Position numbers and translations under genes: made by a program. DNA of 43,613 nt. Origin: Alkalilacustris brevis (GTDB taxonomy: Bacteria; Pseudomonadota; Alphaproteobacteria; Rhodobacterales; Rhodobacteraceae). Within the stretch, counting starts at the first letter, position 1, and the number at the start of each line of letters is the position of its first letter. The notes under the pieces were generated by a model. The model was not told the origin of the DNA, did no database searches, and saw only the letters and a list, made by a program, of their open reading frames with translations. Location of the stretch: NCBI RefSeq assembly GCF_003350345.1, contig NZ_QNVJ01000100.1:1-43613 (forward strand). The letters run 5' to 3'. Below are positions 26,878 through 35,856 of the stretch, one piece after another.

Positions 26878-26956
26878 GCCGAGGTCATGGCGTGCCCGCG
26901 GTTGATCGGTTTCCCCCACCCGCCCTGTCATGCCGGAGGTGTGGCTGCGGCATGAC

Positions 26957-27014
26957 GGCGGGCGCATGCCCTCTGGCCGGAACGGACGAGTCCGATTCAA
27001 CGCAACAAGTGCTG
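26957..27014. repeat. Dispersed ~50-bp intergenic repeat, copy B
   Basis: GGGCGCATGCCCTCTGGCCG, then GGACGAGTCCGATTCAACGC and AACAAGT; nearly identical to copy A at 22738 and related to copy C near 42243. It lies between the dioxygenase terminator and the end of the ChpT-like gene. Confidence 0.7.
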
Positions 27015-27067
27015 AAGTGCCGCGCCGCCGCCGCTGCGGCCGCATTGCGCGACCCGGCCCCCGCCCC

Positions 27068-27841
27068 TCAGGTGCCGGGCGGGTTTTCCAGCAGAGTGAG
27101 TGTCAGCGCGGCCCCTTCCCGGGCCAGGGTGATCTGCATGGCCAGATTGCGCGTGGTCTGCGCCAGCAACGTGAAATGCACCTCGCCCGGGCCGGTGGTG
27201 GCGGGCATCCCGCCCTGGATCAACGGCTCCCAGAGTTGCGGCGGCAGGTTGGGCGGCGCATTGCCTTCGGCGGCCAGCGCCAGCCCCGTGGCGCTATCGC
27301 TTATCCGGGCAACACCGCCTGCCGGCAGGGCTGAGTCGAGGCAGAGCAGCGCCAGCAGCCCCAGCCGGGCGCGCGCCCGTTCAAGCCCGCCTGCGGGGGC
27401 CGGCCAGCCGGCCTCCAGCCGCGGGAGCGCGGCCAGGGCCTCGTCCATCTCGCGCTGGCTTACCGTCTGGCCCGGCTGCGCGGTGCCGAAGGCGAGGCGC
27501 AGCAGGCACATCCGCTGCGAGGCGCGGCGCATGGCGTCGGCAATCAGCGTGATCTCGGGCGCGGTATCGGGCATCATGCCGGGCGCGGTGCCGAGGCTGG
27601 CATCGCGGCTGAGTTGCAGCAGCTCGACCCCGTTGCCAACCGCGCCCAGCGGGTTGCTCAGATCGTGCAGGATGCGCGCGGCCACGGCGGCAGACAGATC
27701 GGCCCCTGTTGCGCCACGGTCATTCGGGTTTTCGTTGAAAGACCAAACTGCCGGAATTTTCGGGCTGGCCGCGATTTCCGGGTTGTTCGGTGATCCCACC
27801 TGACTTGAAATTGCTTTATGATCGTCGAAATCGCCGCGCAT
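27068..27841 (-). CDS. chpT: ChpT-like histidine phosphotransferase
   Basis: 257-residue protein with a DHp-type helix hairpin: VAARILHDLSNPLGAVGNGV places the likely phosphorylated His at residue 59. A degenerate HATPase-like C-terminal domain (about 130-257) lacks obvious ATP-binding boxes. In Caulobacter, ChpT passes phosphate from CckA to CtrA and CpdR, controlling the cell cycle; in Rhodobacterales the same route governs motility and gene-transfer-agent genes. The start at ATG 27841 was chosen as the most downstream available; the first 45 residues are not conserved-looking. It is divergent from the DUF3553 gene with 39 bp between the starts. Confidence 0.82.
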   Translation of the reverse strand: MRGDFDDHKAISSQVGSPNNPEIAASPKIPAVWSFNENPNDRGATGADLSAAVAARILHDLSNPLGAVGNGVELLQLSRDASLGTAPGMMPDTAPEITLIADAMRRASQRMCLLRLAFGTAQPGQTVSQREMDEALAALPRLEAGWPAPAGGLERARARLGLLALLCLDSALPAGGVARISDSATGLALAAEGNAPPNLPPQLWEPLIQGGMPATTGPGEVHFTLLAQTTRNLAMQITLAREGAALTLTLLENPPGT

Positions 27842-27880
27842 TGTCACCGGTGCCCCGCGGCAGCCACGAACGGAGATGAC

Positions 27881-28072
27881 ATGAACCAGGCGCTCAACGC
27901 GATACTTGAACCCGGTATGCTGGTGCGCCACCCGGAGCGGGCGGATTGGGGGGTGGGGCAGGTGCAATCCAATATCAACGGGCGCATAACGGTCAATTTC
28001 CGCGAAGAGGGCAAGGTGGTGATTGACGGGGCAATTGTGGCACTCCTGATCGTGACGGACGAGACAGACTGA
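27881..28072 (+). CDS. DUF3553 small protein
   Basis: 63 residues with EPGMLVRHPERADWGVGQVQ followed by GRITVNFREEGKVVIDG, a small beta-barrel pattern (DUF3553) resembling the CarD/UvrD-tail nucleic-acid or RNA-polymerase-binding folds; function unknown. CGGAG lies upstream of ATG 27881. It is divergent from the ChpT-like gene, with shared promoter space of 39 bp, and 137 bp before olsB. Confidence 0.85.
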   Translation: MNQALNAILEPGMLVRHPERADWGVGQVQSNINGRITVNFREEGKVVIDGAIVALLIVTDETD

Positions 28073-28209
28073 ACCGGATCGAGGTTAAGGGAATGTTAAA
28101 CGCTGCGGCCACGCGCGCAAAACCTTCTTGATTTCGGATGTTGCAATGGCCTGCCCCCCCGCCTAGACCCTGCCAAGCAGTGGCAAATGGCACGAGCGGA
28201 GCACCTTGG

Positions 28210-29010
28210 ATGATCGGCGAAGACCCGCATTTCCAGTTGCGACTGGCCAGCGATGAACAGGATCTGCTGGCCTCGCAGCGGTTGCGATACGAGGTATTCG
28301 TGGCCGAACTGGGCGGTGATGGACCGATGGTCGATCATGCCCGGCGGCTCGAACGCGACAGTTTCGATCCGCATTACGATCACCTCGTTCTGATCGACAC
28401 AAGGCGCGATGCCGCCGCGCTCGAGCACGTGGTGGGTGTCTACCGTTTGCTGCCGCATGACCGGGCGCAGGCGCTGGGGCGTTTCTATACTGAAGACGAG
28501 TATGACCTGACCCGCCTGCGTGCCACCGGGCGGCGGCTGCTGGAACTGGGCCGTTCCTGTGTGCATCCCGACTATCGCGGCGGCACGGCGATGTATTACC
28601 TGTGGAACGCGCTTTCCGATTATGTGCTGGAACGCGAAATCGAGGTGTTGTTCGGGGTGGCCAGCTTCCATGGCACCGACATTGCGGCGCTGCGCCAGCC
28701 GCTGGCCTATCTGCATCACAACCATCTGGCGCCGCCCGCGCTGCGGGTGCGCGCACGCCCCGAGCATTTCCAGCCGATGGATCTGCTTGCCCCCGAGGCG
28801 GTGGACCGCCGCGCGGCGCTGGCGCAGATGCCCGCGCTGATAAAGGCGTATCTGCGGCTGGGCGGCTGCGTGGGCGAGGGGGCCTTCATCGACCATGCCT
28901 TCAACACCACCGATGTCTGCCTCTTGATGGATACCGCAGCCATGTCGGAGCGCTACCGTGGCTATTACACCCGCCGCCGCGAAAGCAGCACGCGGGGGAC
29001 GGCGCGGTGA
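28210..29010 (+). CDS. olsB: L-ornithine N-alpha-acyltransferase (lyso-ornithine lipid synthase)
   Basis: GNAT-fold enzyme that transfers a 3-hydroxyacyl group from acyl carrier protein to ornithine, the first step of ornithine lipid synthesis. Typical blocks are LLASQRLRYEVFVAELGGDG, DHLVLID, VYRLLPH, FYTEDEYDL, LLELGRSCVHPDYRGG and FGVASFHGTDIAA. 266 residues from ATG 28210. It overlaps olsA by 4 bp. Ornithine lipids replace phospholipids under phosphate limitation in many alphaproteobacteria; no Pho box was recognised upstream. Confidence 0.92.
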   Translation: MIGEDPHFQLRLASDEQDLLASQRLRYEVFVAELGGDGPMVDHARRLERDSFDPHYDHLVLIDTRRDAAALEHVVGVYRLLPHDRAQALGRFYTEDEYDLTRLRATGRRLLELGRSCVHPDYRGGTAMYYLWNALSDYVLEREIEVLFGVASFHGTDIAALRQPLAYLHHNHLAPPALRVRARPEHFQPMDLLAPEAVDRRAALAQMPALIKAYLRLGGCVGEGAFIDHAFNTTDVCLLMDTAAMSERYRGYYTRRRESSTRGTAR

Positions 29011-29828
29011 GCACCTGGCGGCCGCCCGAGGGCGCCCCGCTGCCCCCGCCGCCCACGGCGGCAGGCTGGCTGCGGGCGGGACCGCGGATTGTGGCATTGG
29101 CCGCCGTGGTGTTCGGCGGGCTGGTACTGATGCTGGTGCTGCGGCTGGCCGAGCGGCCGATCTGCGGCTTGCGCAGGCCGGTCACGCCCTGGATCACCGT
29201 AGCTGTCTGCAAGGCGGCGCTGCTGATCCTGGGGCTGCGTCTACGGGTTGCGGGGCAGCCGATGCGGGTGCGTGGCGCGCTGGTGTGCAACCATGCTTCA
29301 TGGCTCGACATCTTCGTGTTGAACGCCACCCAGCCGGTCTATTTCGTCGCCAAGTCCGAGGTGGCGCGCTGGCCCGGTATCGGCTGGCTGGCGCGGGCCA
29401 CGGGCACGGTTTTCATCAAACGCTCGGGGCGCGAGGCGAAGCTGCAGAAACTGATATTCGAGGCCCGGCTGCGGGCCAATCACCGGCTGCTGTTCTTTCC
29501 CGAGGGCACCAGCACTGATGGTCAGCGGGTGCTGCCATTCAAGAGCACACTGTTTGCCGCCTTCTTCGAACACGGGCTGCGCGACATCCTGCATGTGCAG
29601 CCGGTCAGCTTGCGCTATTCGGCGCCGCCGGGGCGAGACACGCGCTTTCACGGCTGGTGGGGGGATATGCCACTGATGCCGCATCTGGTTGCGATGGCGG
29701 CCGCGCCGCGCGGGGGACAGGTGCGGCTGACCTTTCACACGCCCGCACGGGTGGCCGATTTCAGCGGCCGCAAGGCGCTGGCCGCCCATTGCGAGGCCGA
29801 GGTGCGCGCGGGTGTGATGGCCGGTTGA
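29007..29828 (+). CDS. olsA: Lyso-ornithine lipid O-acyltransferase
   Basis: PlsC-type acyltransferase (273 residues) that completes ornithine lipid by esterifying the 3-hydroxyl of lyso-ornithine lipid. A membrane segment lies at about 29-50. The catalytic NHASWLD (H-x4-D) is near residue 92, and FPEGTSTDG near 166. The GTG start at 29007 overlaps the olsB stop (GTGA). In R. capsulatus OlsA can also acylate lysophosphatidic acid. It converges with the dpp operon, with 24 bp between. Confidence 0.92.
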   Translation: MSTWRPPEGAPLPPPPTAAGWLRAGPRIVALAAVVFGGLVLMLVLRLAERPICGLRRPVTPWITVAVCKAALLILGLRLRVAGQPMRVRGALVCNHASWLDIFVLNATQPVYFVAKSEVARWPGIGWLARATGTVFIKRSGREAKLQKLIFEARLRANHRLLFFPEGTSTDGQRVLPFKSTLFAAFFEHGLRDILHVQPVSLRYSAPPGRDTRFHGWWGDMPLMPHLVAMAAAPRGGQVRLTFHTPARVADFSGRKALAAHCEAEVRAGVMAG

Positions 29829-29852
29829 CCGCATCGGCGCAAGCCCGACGGC

Positions 29853-30860
29853 TCAGATCCGGCCTTCCTCGACCGCGAAGCAGGCGGCCTCGCTGCTGCC
29901 GCGTCGGATCATGCGCGGCACCTCCTGCCTGCAGCGGGCATTCGCGTAGGGGCAGCGCGGATGAAAGCTGCAGCCGGGCGGCGGGTTGATCGGGTTGGGG
30001 ATTTCGCCTTCCACCGGCTTGCGGCGCCGCCCCGTCATGGCAAGGTCGGGCACCGCGTCGAGCAGCATCCTGCTGTAGGGGTGCTGGGGTGCGGTGAAAA
30101 GCTGCTTGCCGTCGGCCACCTCGGCCAGCCGCCCGAGATAGAGCACGCCGATCCGGTTCGCCATGTGGCGCACCACGCTCAGGTCATGGCTGATGAACAG
30201 GTAGGTCAGGCCGAACTCGTCCTGCAGATCGCGCATCAGATTGAGGATCTGCGCCTGCACCGAAACGTCAAGCGCCGAGGTCGGCTCGTCGCAGACGATG
30301 AATTCGGGCCTCGACGACAGCGCGCGGGCGATGGCGATGCGCTGGCGCTGCCCGCCGGAAAACTCGTGCGGGAACTTGCCCGCGTCCGAGGCCGAAAGGC
30401 CCACCGTTTCAAGCAGGCGCGCCACCTCGGCGCGCATCTCGCGGCCACGGGCAAGGCCGAAGGTGCGAATCGGCTCGGCGATGATGTCGCCCACATGCCA
30501 GCGCGGATTGAGGCTGGCGAAAGGGTCCTGAAAGATCATCTGGAAACGGCGGCGCAGTTTGCGCATCTGCGCGCCGGCGGTGCCGCTCATTGCAGTGCCG
30601 TCGAAAACGATCCGGCCTTCGGATGGCGGCAGCAGCCCCACCACCATCTTGGCAATGGTGGATTTGCCCGAGCCGCTTTCGCCGACCAGGGCAAAGGTCT
30701 CGCCGCGCCGGATCTCGAAATTCACATCGGCGACGGCGGTGAGGTATTGCTTCGCTTCGCGCTCGATGACGCGGTTGAGCCAGGGTTTCGAGACATCGAA
30801 GTAGCGCGTCAGCCCCTCGACCTTGAGAAGCACGTCGGATGCCGCCGTCACGTCAGCCAT
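29853..30860 (-). CDS. dppF: Peptide ABC transporter ATPase (DppF/OppF type)
   Basis: Second ATP-binding subunit of the importer, 335 residues. Walker A GESGSGKST (about 58-66), Q-loop FQDPFASLNPR, signature SGGQRQR, Walker B IVCDEPTSALD and the H-switch SHDLSVV are intact. The oligopeptide/dipeptide-specific C-terminal domain ends with the Cys motif CSFHPRCPYANARC, which binds an Fe-S cluster in some members. Last gene of the operon; it overlaps dppD by 8 bp. Confidence 0.94.
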   Translation of the reverse strand: MADVTAASDVLLKVEGLTRYFDVSKPWLNRVIEREAKQYLTAVADVNFEIRRGETFALVGESGSGKSTIAKMVVGLLPPSEGRIVFDGTAMSGTAGAQMRKLRRRFQMIFQDPFASLNPRWHVGDIIAEPIRTFGLARGREMRAEVARLLETVGLSASDAGKFPHEFSGGQRQRIAIARALSSRPEFIVCDEPTSALDVSVQAQILNLMRDLQDEFGLTYLFISHDLSVVRHMANRIGVLYLGRLAEVADGKQLFTAPQHPYSRMLLDAVPDLAMTGRRRKPVEGEIPNPINPPPGCSFHPRCPYANARCRQEVPRMIRRGSSEAACFAVEEGRI

Positions 30861-31878
30861 CTTGCGACCCTGTCCTTTCACCCGCAGTCTCACCCGGCCC
30901 CGACACCCCCGCTTCATCATAGAGCCAGCAGGCCACGCGGCGACCATTGCCGCGATCGAGCAGTTCGGGCCGTTCCACCCGGCAGCGGTTGAACACTTGC
31001 GGGCAGCGCGGGTTGAATGCGCAGCCATCGGGAATCGCGTTGAGCCGCGGCATGGCGCCGGGTATCTGCACCAGCCGGTCGGCCGACTGGGTGAGCGTGG
31101 GAATGGAGCCCATCAGTCCGCGCGTATAGGGGTGTTCGGCGTTCTGGATCACACCCTGCACATGCCCGATCTCGGCCATCCGCCCGGCATAGAGCACCGC
31201 CACGCGATCGGCGGTTTCGGCGATGACGCCCATGTCATGAGTGATGAGCAAGACCGAGGCGCCGCGGCTGGCGCACATCTCCTTGAGCACGTCGATGATC
31301 TGCGCCTGCACCGAGACATCAAGCGCGGTCGTGGGCTCATCGGCGATCACCAGTTCCGGCTCGGCGGCAAGCGCCAGCGCGATCACCACACGTTGCCGCA
31401 TCCCGCCCGAGAAATGGTGCGGATAGTCGTCGATCCGGCGCCGGGCGGCGGGGATGCCGACCTGGTCGAGCAGCGCGATGGCCCGCTCGCGCGCCTCGCG
31501 TTCCCCCATATCCAGATGGGTGCGGATGGTCTCGATGATCTGCTCGGCCACGGTAAAAAGCGGGTTGAGCGATGTCAGCGGATCCTGAAACACCATGCCG
31601 ATCCGCTTGCCGCGAATGCGGCGCATCCGCTCGGGCGGCAAGGTGTCGATACGTTCGCCGCGCAGCCATATCTCGCCGCCGGCAATCCGCCCCGGCGGCT
31701 CGATCAGGCCGATGATGGCCGCGCCGGTGATCGACTTGCCTGCCCCCGATTCACCGACCATGCCCAGCACCTCGCCCTCCTCGATGTCGAAGGACACCCG
31801 GTCGAGCGCGCGCAGGGTGCCCCGGCGGGTGGGGAATTCGACGACAAGGTCGCGGACGGAGAGGAGGGGTTCGGTCAT
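30853..31878 (-). CDS. dppD: Peptide ABC transporter ATPase (DppD/OppD type)
   Basis: First ATP-binding subunit. Walker A GESGAGKS, FQDPLTSLNP, SGGMRQR, Walker B VIADEPTTALD and THDMGVIAE are visible, with the C-terminal CAFNPRCPQVFNRC motif. ATG 31878 (MTEPLLSVRDLV) has GGGAG at proper spacing; an ATG two codons upstream is too close to it. 341 residues. A 154-bp gap with hairpins separates it from dppC. Confidence 0.94.
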   Translation of the reverse strand: MTEPLLSVRDLVVEFPTRRGTLRALDRVSFDIEEGEVLGMVGESGAGKSITGAAIIGLIEPPGRIAGGEIWLRGERIDTLPPERMRRIRGKRIGMVFQDPLTSLNPLFTVAEQIIETIRTHLDMGEREARERAIALLDQVGIPAARRRIDDYPHHFSGGMRQRVVIALALAAEPELVIADEPTTALDVSVQAQIIDVLKEMCASRGASVLLITHDMGVIAETADRVAVLYAGRMAEIGHVQGVIQNAEHPYTRGLMGSIPTLTQSADRLVQIPGAMPRLNAIPDGCAFNPRCPQVFNRCRVERPELLDRGNGRRVACWLYDEAGVSGPGETAGERTGSQDG

Positions 31879-31899
31879 GGGCATGGCTCCCGTCGGCGC

Positions 31900-32010
31900 C
31901 CCCCCAGCGCAAGCTTGCGGGTCGCACAGGCGGCGCCCGCCCGCGGGCGGAAGCGAAGCGCCCGCCCGGAGGGGCGGTCGGGCGCTGCCCCTGCCTGCGG
32001 CACGGGCGGA
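31900..32010 (-). other. Hairpin-rich gap between dppC and dppD
   Basis: AGCGCCCG (31957-31964) pairs with CGGGCGCT (31979-31986), and further GCCC/GGGC stems lie to each side. There is no T-tract. It may moderate expression of the ATPase genes relative to the permeases. Confidence 0.45.
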
Positions 32011-32032
32011 ACATGGGGCGATCGGAACAACG

Positions 32033-33025
32033 TCATCTCAGCCTCGGGTTCAACGCGTCGCGCAGCCAGTCGCCCAGCAGGTTGACCGAAAGCGCCAGGG
32101 CCAGCAGCGCGGCCGCCGGAAAGGCCAGGATCCACCACTCGCCCGAGAAGAGGTAACTCTGCCCGTTGCGGATCAGCGTGCCCAGCGAAGGCGTGGTCGG
32201 CGGCACACCGACGCCCAGAAACGAAAGCGTCGCCTCGGCGATGATGGCCAGGGCCAGCCCGATCGTCCCGATCACCAGAACTGGCCCCATCACGTTGGGC
32301 AGGATGTGACGGGTGAGAATCCGCGCCGGATGCACACCGATCACGCGCGCGGCCTGCACATATTCCTTGTTTTTCTCAACCATTGTGGCGCCGCGCACCA
32401 CGCGGGCATATTGCACCCAGTCCGACAGGCCGATGGCGACGATCAGCACCCAGATCGCCATCGTCTCGCGGTAGGCGGGCGGGATCATCCCCCGCGCGAT
32501 CCCGAATATGAGCAGGGCCAGCAGGATCGACGGAAAGGTGAGCTGCACATCGGCAATCCGCATCAGCAGCCCGTCCACCCAGCCGCCGCGATACCCGGCG
32601 ACCAGCCCCAGCGTGATCCCCAGCACCATCGCGAAAAGCACTGCGGAAAAGCCCACGAAAAGCGAGATGCGCGCGCCGTAAAGGATCGCCGAAAGCACGT
32701 CGCGGCCCTGGTCGTCGGTGCCCAGCAGATAGACATTACCCAGCAGCGAGGGCTGCATCGGCGCGGTGAAGCCATCCATCAGGATCAGATCGCGCGTGCT
32801 GTAGGGGTTCTGTGGCGCAAGCCAGGGCGCAAGGACCGCCGCGAGGATGATCAGCAGCGCGACGACCCCCGAAACCAGCGCAACCGGCGAGGTGCGGAAG
32901 GAATAGGCAAGGTCGCTGTCCCAGGCGCGGCGCAACGTGTCTTGCGGGCGTGCCTGGGTGGTGCCGGAAGGCTGCGGCGCGGTGGCCTGGTCCGAAGGCG
33001 CGTCTGAATGGCCGGGTCGGGGCAT
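32033..33025 (-). CDS. dppC: Peptide ABC transporter permease (DppC/OppC type)
   Basis: 330-residue inner-membrane permease. A Pro/Gln-rich cytoplasmic N-terminus of about 40 residues precedes a first span (VALVSGVVALLIILAAVLAP) and five more hydrophobic segments. GTDDQGRDVLSAILYGARIS is the family hallmark, and the EAA loop reads YVQAARVIGVHPARILTRHI. ATG 33025 is preceded by GGAGG. It starts 13 bp after dppB ends. Confidence 0.93.
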   Translation of the reverse strand: MPRPGHSDAPSDQATAPQPSGTTQARPQDTLRRAWDSDLAYSFRTSPVALVSGVVALLIILAAVLAPWLAPQNPYSTRDLILMDGFTAPMQPSLLGNVYLLGTDDQGRDVLSAILYGARISLFVGFSAVLFAMVLGITLGLVAGYRGGWVDGLLMRIADVQLTFPSILLALLIFGIARGMIPPAYRETMAIWVLIVAIGLSDWVQYARVVRGATMVEKNKEYVQAARVIGVHPARILTRHILPNVMGPVLVIGTIGLALAIIAEATLSFLGVGVPPTTPSLGTLIRNGQSYLFSGEWWILAFPAAALLALALSVNLLGDWLRDALNPRLR

Positions 33026-33038
33026 GGTCAATCCTCCG

Positions 33039-34022
33039 TCAGTGCCGCACGGCGCTTCTGTCGATGCGCAGCCGCGGGTCGATCGCGAAATAGAGCAGAT
33101 CGACGATCAGGTTGATGACGACGAAGATCAGCGCGATGAGCATGAGGTAGGCCGCCATCACCGGCACATCGACCGTGCGCACCGAGTTGATGAACAGCGC
33201 GCCCACGCCCGGCCACTGAAACACGGTTTCGGTGATGATCGAGAACGCGATGATCGAGCCCAGCTGCAACCCGGTGATGGTAATGACCGGCACCATCGTG
33301 TTCTTGAGCGCATGGCTGAAGTGCACCGCCCGGTTCGACAGGCCGCGGGCCCGCGCGAACTTGATGTAATCGGCGCGCAGCACCTCCAGCATCTCGGCGC
33401 GCACCAGCCGCATGATCAGCGTGAGCTGGTAAAGCCCCAGCGTGATCGCCGGCAGCACCAGCGAGGCGCGCCCCGAAGGGGTCAGCAGCCCGGTGCGCCA
33501 CCAGCCCAGATCGACCACCTCGCCGCGCCCGAAACTGGGCAGCCACTGAAGCTCGACCGCGAATACCCAGATCAGCAGCACGCCGATCAGGAAGGTGGGC
33601 AGCGACACGCCGATCAGCGAGACCGTCATGATCGCGCTGGAGGTCCAGCCGCGTCGGTTCAGCGCCGTATATACCCCGAGCGTCACGCCGAAAAAGAACG
33701 CGAAGAGGCCCGAGACCAGCGCCAGTTCCAACGTCGCGGGAAGGCGCGCGAGGATCAGTTCCATCACCGGCTGCTGCAACCGGTAGGAAATGCCGAAATC
33801 CGCCTGCGCCGCGCGCGCGATGAAACTGGCGAACTGCATGGGGAACGGGTCGTTCAGGCCAAGCTGGTCGCGCAGTGTCTCGCGCTCGGCGATGGTGACT
33901 TCCTGCCCCACAAGGGTTGAGACCGGATCACCCACGAACCGAAACAGCGAAAACGCCACAAGCGCCACGACAAGCATGACGATGACGGATTGCAGGATTC
34001 TGCGCAGGATATAGGCCAGCAT
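33039..34022 (-). CDS. dppB: Peptide ABC transporter permease (DppB/OppB type)
   Basis: 327-residue permease with six predicted spans, starting MLAYILRRILQSVIVMLVVA as is usual for DppB. Also seen are the EAA motif YIKFARARGLSNRAV and the C-terminal NLIVDLLYFAIDPRLR. It pairs with DppC to form the channel. A strong hairpin (34097-34123) lies between it and dppA. Confidence 0.94.
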   Translation of the reverse strand: MLAYILRRILQSVIVMLVVALVAFSLFRFVGDPVSTLVGQEVTIAERETLRDQLGLNDPFPMQFASFIARAAQADFGISYRLQQPVMELILARLPATLELALVSGLFAFFFGVTLGVYTALNRRGWTSSAIMTVSLIGVSLPTFLIGVLLIWVFAVELQWLPSFGRGEVVDLGWWRTGLLTPSGRASLVLPAITLGLYQLTLIMRLVRAEMLEVLRADYIKFARARGLSNRAVHFSHALKNTMVPVITITGLQLGSIIAFSIITETVFQWPGVGALFINSVRTVDVPVMAAYLMLIALIFVVINLIVDLLYFAIDPRLRIDRSAVRH

Positions 34023-34096
34023 TGCCGGTGGCCCCCGATCTGGATGAGTGGTGCCTCTGGCGGTCCGGGCATTGGCGGCAGCCGCGCCGCCGGGAA

Positions 34097-34123
34097 GCCC
34101 GCGCGCAAGTCAGGCGCGCGGGC
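34097..34123 (-). other. Strong hairpin between dppA and dppB
   Basis: GCCCGCGCGC (34097-34106) pairs exactly with GCGCGCGGGC (34114-34123), 7-nt loop, no T-tract. Such structures after binding-protein genes typically stabilise or partly terminate the transcript, so that more binding protein than permease is made. Confidence 0.6.
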
Positions 34124-34142
34124 CGGCGTTACAGCCCAGGGC

Positions 34143-35750
34143 TCAGTCGAAGCTGACTTCGGTCATGCGCGGCTGGTTCTCGGGATGTACCGCAAGGTTG
34201 ATCCCGTCGCGCATGGCATAGGCCAGCACCTGGTTGTGGACATTGAGGAAGATGCGTTCTTCCATCACCTCGTCCCAGATTTCCGCGATCAGCGCGTCGC
34301 GGGCGTCCAGGTCGGTCATCGTGGCCAGCGCCTCGATCTTCGCGTCCAACTCCGGGTTGGAATAGCGCGAGCCGTTGAACGCGCCATAGGCGCCCCCGCG
34401 GGAATGCACCAGGAAGTCGAACACATACTGGCTGTCGAAGGTCGGAACGCCCCAGCCCAGCAGATAGAAGTCGGTCTCCCAGTTCTCGATCAGCGGGAAG
34501 TGCAGCGTCCGGCTCTGCGAAACCAGGTTCACGTCCATCCCGATCTGGCCGAGCATCCCCACCAGCGCGAGGCAGATGCCTTCATCGTTGAGGTAGCGGT
34601 CGTTCGGGCAGTGCAGATCGACCGAGAAGCCGCTCTCGTAGCCCGCCTCGGCCATCAGCGCGCGCGCGCGGTCCTGGTCGGGCGCGCCATAGGCGTGCAT
34701 CTCTTCCGTCCAGCCATTGACGAAGGGCGGCAGCGGCGCGGCCGAGGGCTGCGATTCACCCCGCATCACCACCTGCCGGATCGCGTCGCGATCGATGGCC
34801 AGCGCCATTGCCTCGCGCACTTCTGGCTTGGCGAAGGGGTTGTCATCGACACTGGCCGAAGCGAGCTGTTCCGACGTCATGTCATACGAGAAGAAGATGT
34901 TGCGGTTCTCGGGGCCGCGCACGACGCGCACACCGTCGGTCTGCTCCAGCCGCGCGATGTCCTGCACCGGCACGTCCTGCACCAGATCGACCTCGCCCGA
35001 CAGCAGCGCGGCAACGCGGGTCGCGGCCTCGGTGATGGGGGTGTAGATGATCTCGGTCACTTCGGGCGCGTCGTCCCAGTGGTCCTCGAACACCCGCAGC
35101 ACGGTGCGCACCTCGGGGTCACGCTCGACCATGCGGTAGGGGCCGGTGCCGTTGGTGTTGCGCACGGCGTAGTTTTCTTCACCCGCGGCAAAGTTTTGCG
35201 ACGTTTCCACCGCGTTCTGCTCGGCCCATTCGCGGCTCATGATGAAGGTGTTGGTCAGGTTCTGCACATAAAGCGGCGCGGGGCCGGCCATGCGCACACG
35301 CACGGTGTAATCGCCATCGGTGGTCACCTCCTGCACGGCGGCGTGCAGGGCCGCCATGCCCGATGGCGTGGTGCGCGCGCGGTCGAGCGAAAAGGCCACG
35401 TCTTCGGCTGTCAGTTGCTGGCCTTCGTGGAAGGTCACGCCCTGCCGGATCTCGAACACCCAGACCGTGTCGTCCGCCTCGTCGATATACCAGTCGGTCG
35501 CCAGACGCGGGACGAGCGAGCCGTCGATGGCGCGCCCCACCAGCGTTTCATAGATGTGGTGGTTGAGCGTGTGCGTCGGCCCTTCGTTTTGGGCGTGCGG
35601 GTCAAGCGTGAGCGCGTCGCCCACGCGGGCCCAGCGCAGCGTTTCCGCATCCACGCTGACCGACGAGAGCACAAGCGCAAGCGCGGCGCCGGCCATCAGG
35701 CTGGCTGTGCGCAGCCGGGTGGGGGCAAAGAAGTGGGAAGCTACTGACAT
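34143..35750 (-). CDS. dppA: Periplasmic peptide-binding protein (SBP family 5)
   Basis: 535-residue solute-binding protein. A signal peptide is evident: basic HFFAPTRLRTASLMAGAALA then a hydrophobic core ending SSVSVDA, with cleavage expected near residue 35 before ETLRWARV. There is no lipobox. The mature part has the family-5 opening LTLDPHAQNEGPTHTLNHHI and a KPEVREAMALAIDRDAI block. The substrate cannot be read from sequence; dipeptides, oligopeptides or other amines are possible. GGAG lies 6 bp before ATG 35750. First gene of dppABCDF. Confidence 0.92.
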   Translation of the reverse strand: MSVASHFFAPTRLRTASLMAGAALALVLSSVSVDAETLRWARVGDALTLDPHAQNEGPTHTLNHHIYETLVGRAIDGSLVPRLATDWYIDEADDTVWVFEIRQGVTFHEGQQLTAEDVAFSLDRARTTPSGMAALHAAVQEVTTDGDYTVRVRMAGPAPLYVQNLTNTFIMSREWAEQNAVETSQNFAAGEENYAVRNTNGTGPYRMVERDPEVRTVLRVFEDHWDDAPEVTEIIYTPITEAATRVAALLSGEVDLVQDVPVQDIARLEQTDGVRVVRGPENRNIFFSYDMTSEQLASASVDDNPFAKPEVREAMALAIDRDAIRQVVMRGESQPSAAPLPPFVNGWTEEMHAYGAPDQDRARALMAEAGYESGFSVDLHCPNDRYLNDEGICLALVGMLGQIGMDVNLVSQSRTLHFPLIENWETDFYLLGWGVPTFDSQYVFDFLVHSRGGAYGAFNGSRYSNPELDAKIEALATMTDLDARDALIAEIWDEVMEERIFLNVHNQVLAYAMRDGINLAVHPENQPRMTEVSFD

Positions 35751-35817
35751 TGAAATCTCCCTGTTGTCGAAACCGGCCATTTACGCAAGGCCGCCTTGCT
35801 GTGGGGGAGGCCCTCGG

Positions 35818-35833
35818 GCCGGAAATTTCCGGC
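35818..35833. promoter_or_regulatory. 16-bp perfect palindrome in the dpp leader, candidate operator
   Basis: GCCGGAAATTTCCGGC is a perfect palindrome 68 bp upstream of dppA and about 40 bp downstream of a TTGACA hexamer. The position fits a repressor site in the leader of the operon. Confidence 0.5.
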
Positions 35834-35856
35834 GCCCGGCCAATGCTTTCACCCTT

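Noticed and set aside
31595-33007. 470-codon plus-strand frame opposite dppD/dppC, rich in His/Gln/Asp
   Set aside because: Typical mirror frame of a membrane permease gene; not a real protein.
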